Assembly (NCBI GenBank): GCA_007280315.1
Contig: QYQC01000079.1
Coordinates: 1 to 8,126, forward strand
DNA: 8,126 nt
Source of the DNA: Betaproteobacteria bacterium
GTDB lineage: Bacteria > Pseudomonadota > Gammaproteobacteria > Burkholderiales > SG8-39
Direction: 5' to 3'
The position numbers and the translations under genes are program-made. Below are positions 8,085-8,126 of the stretch, one piece after another; the first letter of the stretch is position 1, and each line of letters starts with the position of its first letter. The notes under the pieces are model-generated. The model was not told the origin of the DNA. It did no database searches and saw nothing but the letters and a program-made list of their open reading frames with translations.

Positions 8085-8126
8085 GCCCGTTGCCGGCGCC
8101 GCTCGGAAACGGTTGCCAAATAAAAA
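8085..8126. other. Noncoding right edge after the hydrolase gene
   Basis: The last 42 nt are GC-rich, then end in an A-rich run (AAATAAAAA). An imperfect CCGTT/AACGG pairing is possible, but no T-run follows on the plus strand, so no terminator can be called. The sequence stops before any following gene. Confidence 0.5.

Noticed and set aside
8085..8126. Rho-independent terminator after the hydrolase
   Set aside because: Only an imperfect pairing is possible and it is followed by A residues, not T, on the coding strand.

Overview
The window is high-GC DNA from what looks like a Proteobacterium. A beta-proteobacterial origin is my best guess, from the PF04392-type binding protein beside two-component genes and the general style of the proteins. 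No rRNA or other taxonomic marker is present, so this is inference.

Positions 1-5282 hold a tightly packed minus-strand signalling operon. In transcription order it encodes: a periplasmic substrate-binding protein of the ABC_sub_bind family (5282-4305); a membrane histidine kinase with Cache-like, HAMP, GAF, HisKA and HATPase regions (4308-1930); a single-domain CheY/DivK-like response regulator (1900-1517); a response regulator with an HD-GYP cyclic-di-GMP phosphodiesterase output (1520-414); and a second response regulator (374 to beyond the left edge) whose receiver is almost a copy of the previous one. Two junctions are 4-nt ATGA overlaps, between binding protein and kinase and between the single-domain regulator and the HD-GYP protein. 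The other gaps are 29 and 39 nt. The inferred logic is: periplasmic ligand, binding protein and/or Cache domain, kinase, several receivers, then lower c-di-GMP. No ABC permease or ATPase gene is visible, so the binding protein may sense rather than transport.

Positions 5283-5619 are a noncoding leader region of the operon. It carries a cluster of TTGGC/GCCAA inverted half-sites, a TGTG/CACA palindrome and a possible mini-leader ORF. Upstream, also on the minus strand, is a cysteine-free Crp/Fnr-family regulator (6264-5620).

The right part (6559-8084) reads on the plus strand, divergent from the Crp-like gene. It encodes an unrecognised small zinc-ribbon protein with a GTG start, an FmdB-family zinc-ribbon protein, and an alpha/beta hydrolase that overlaps the FmdB gene by ATGA. 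I saw no tRNA, rRNA, CRISPR array, transposase or phage gene.

The most interesting points are the tandem duplication of the HD-GYP response regulator, the binding protein translationally coupled to the kinase through its conserved C-terminal codons, and the structured leader upstream of the operon.
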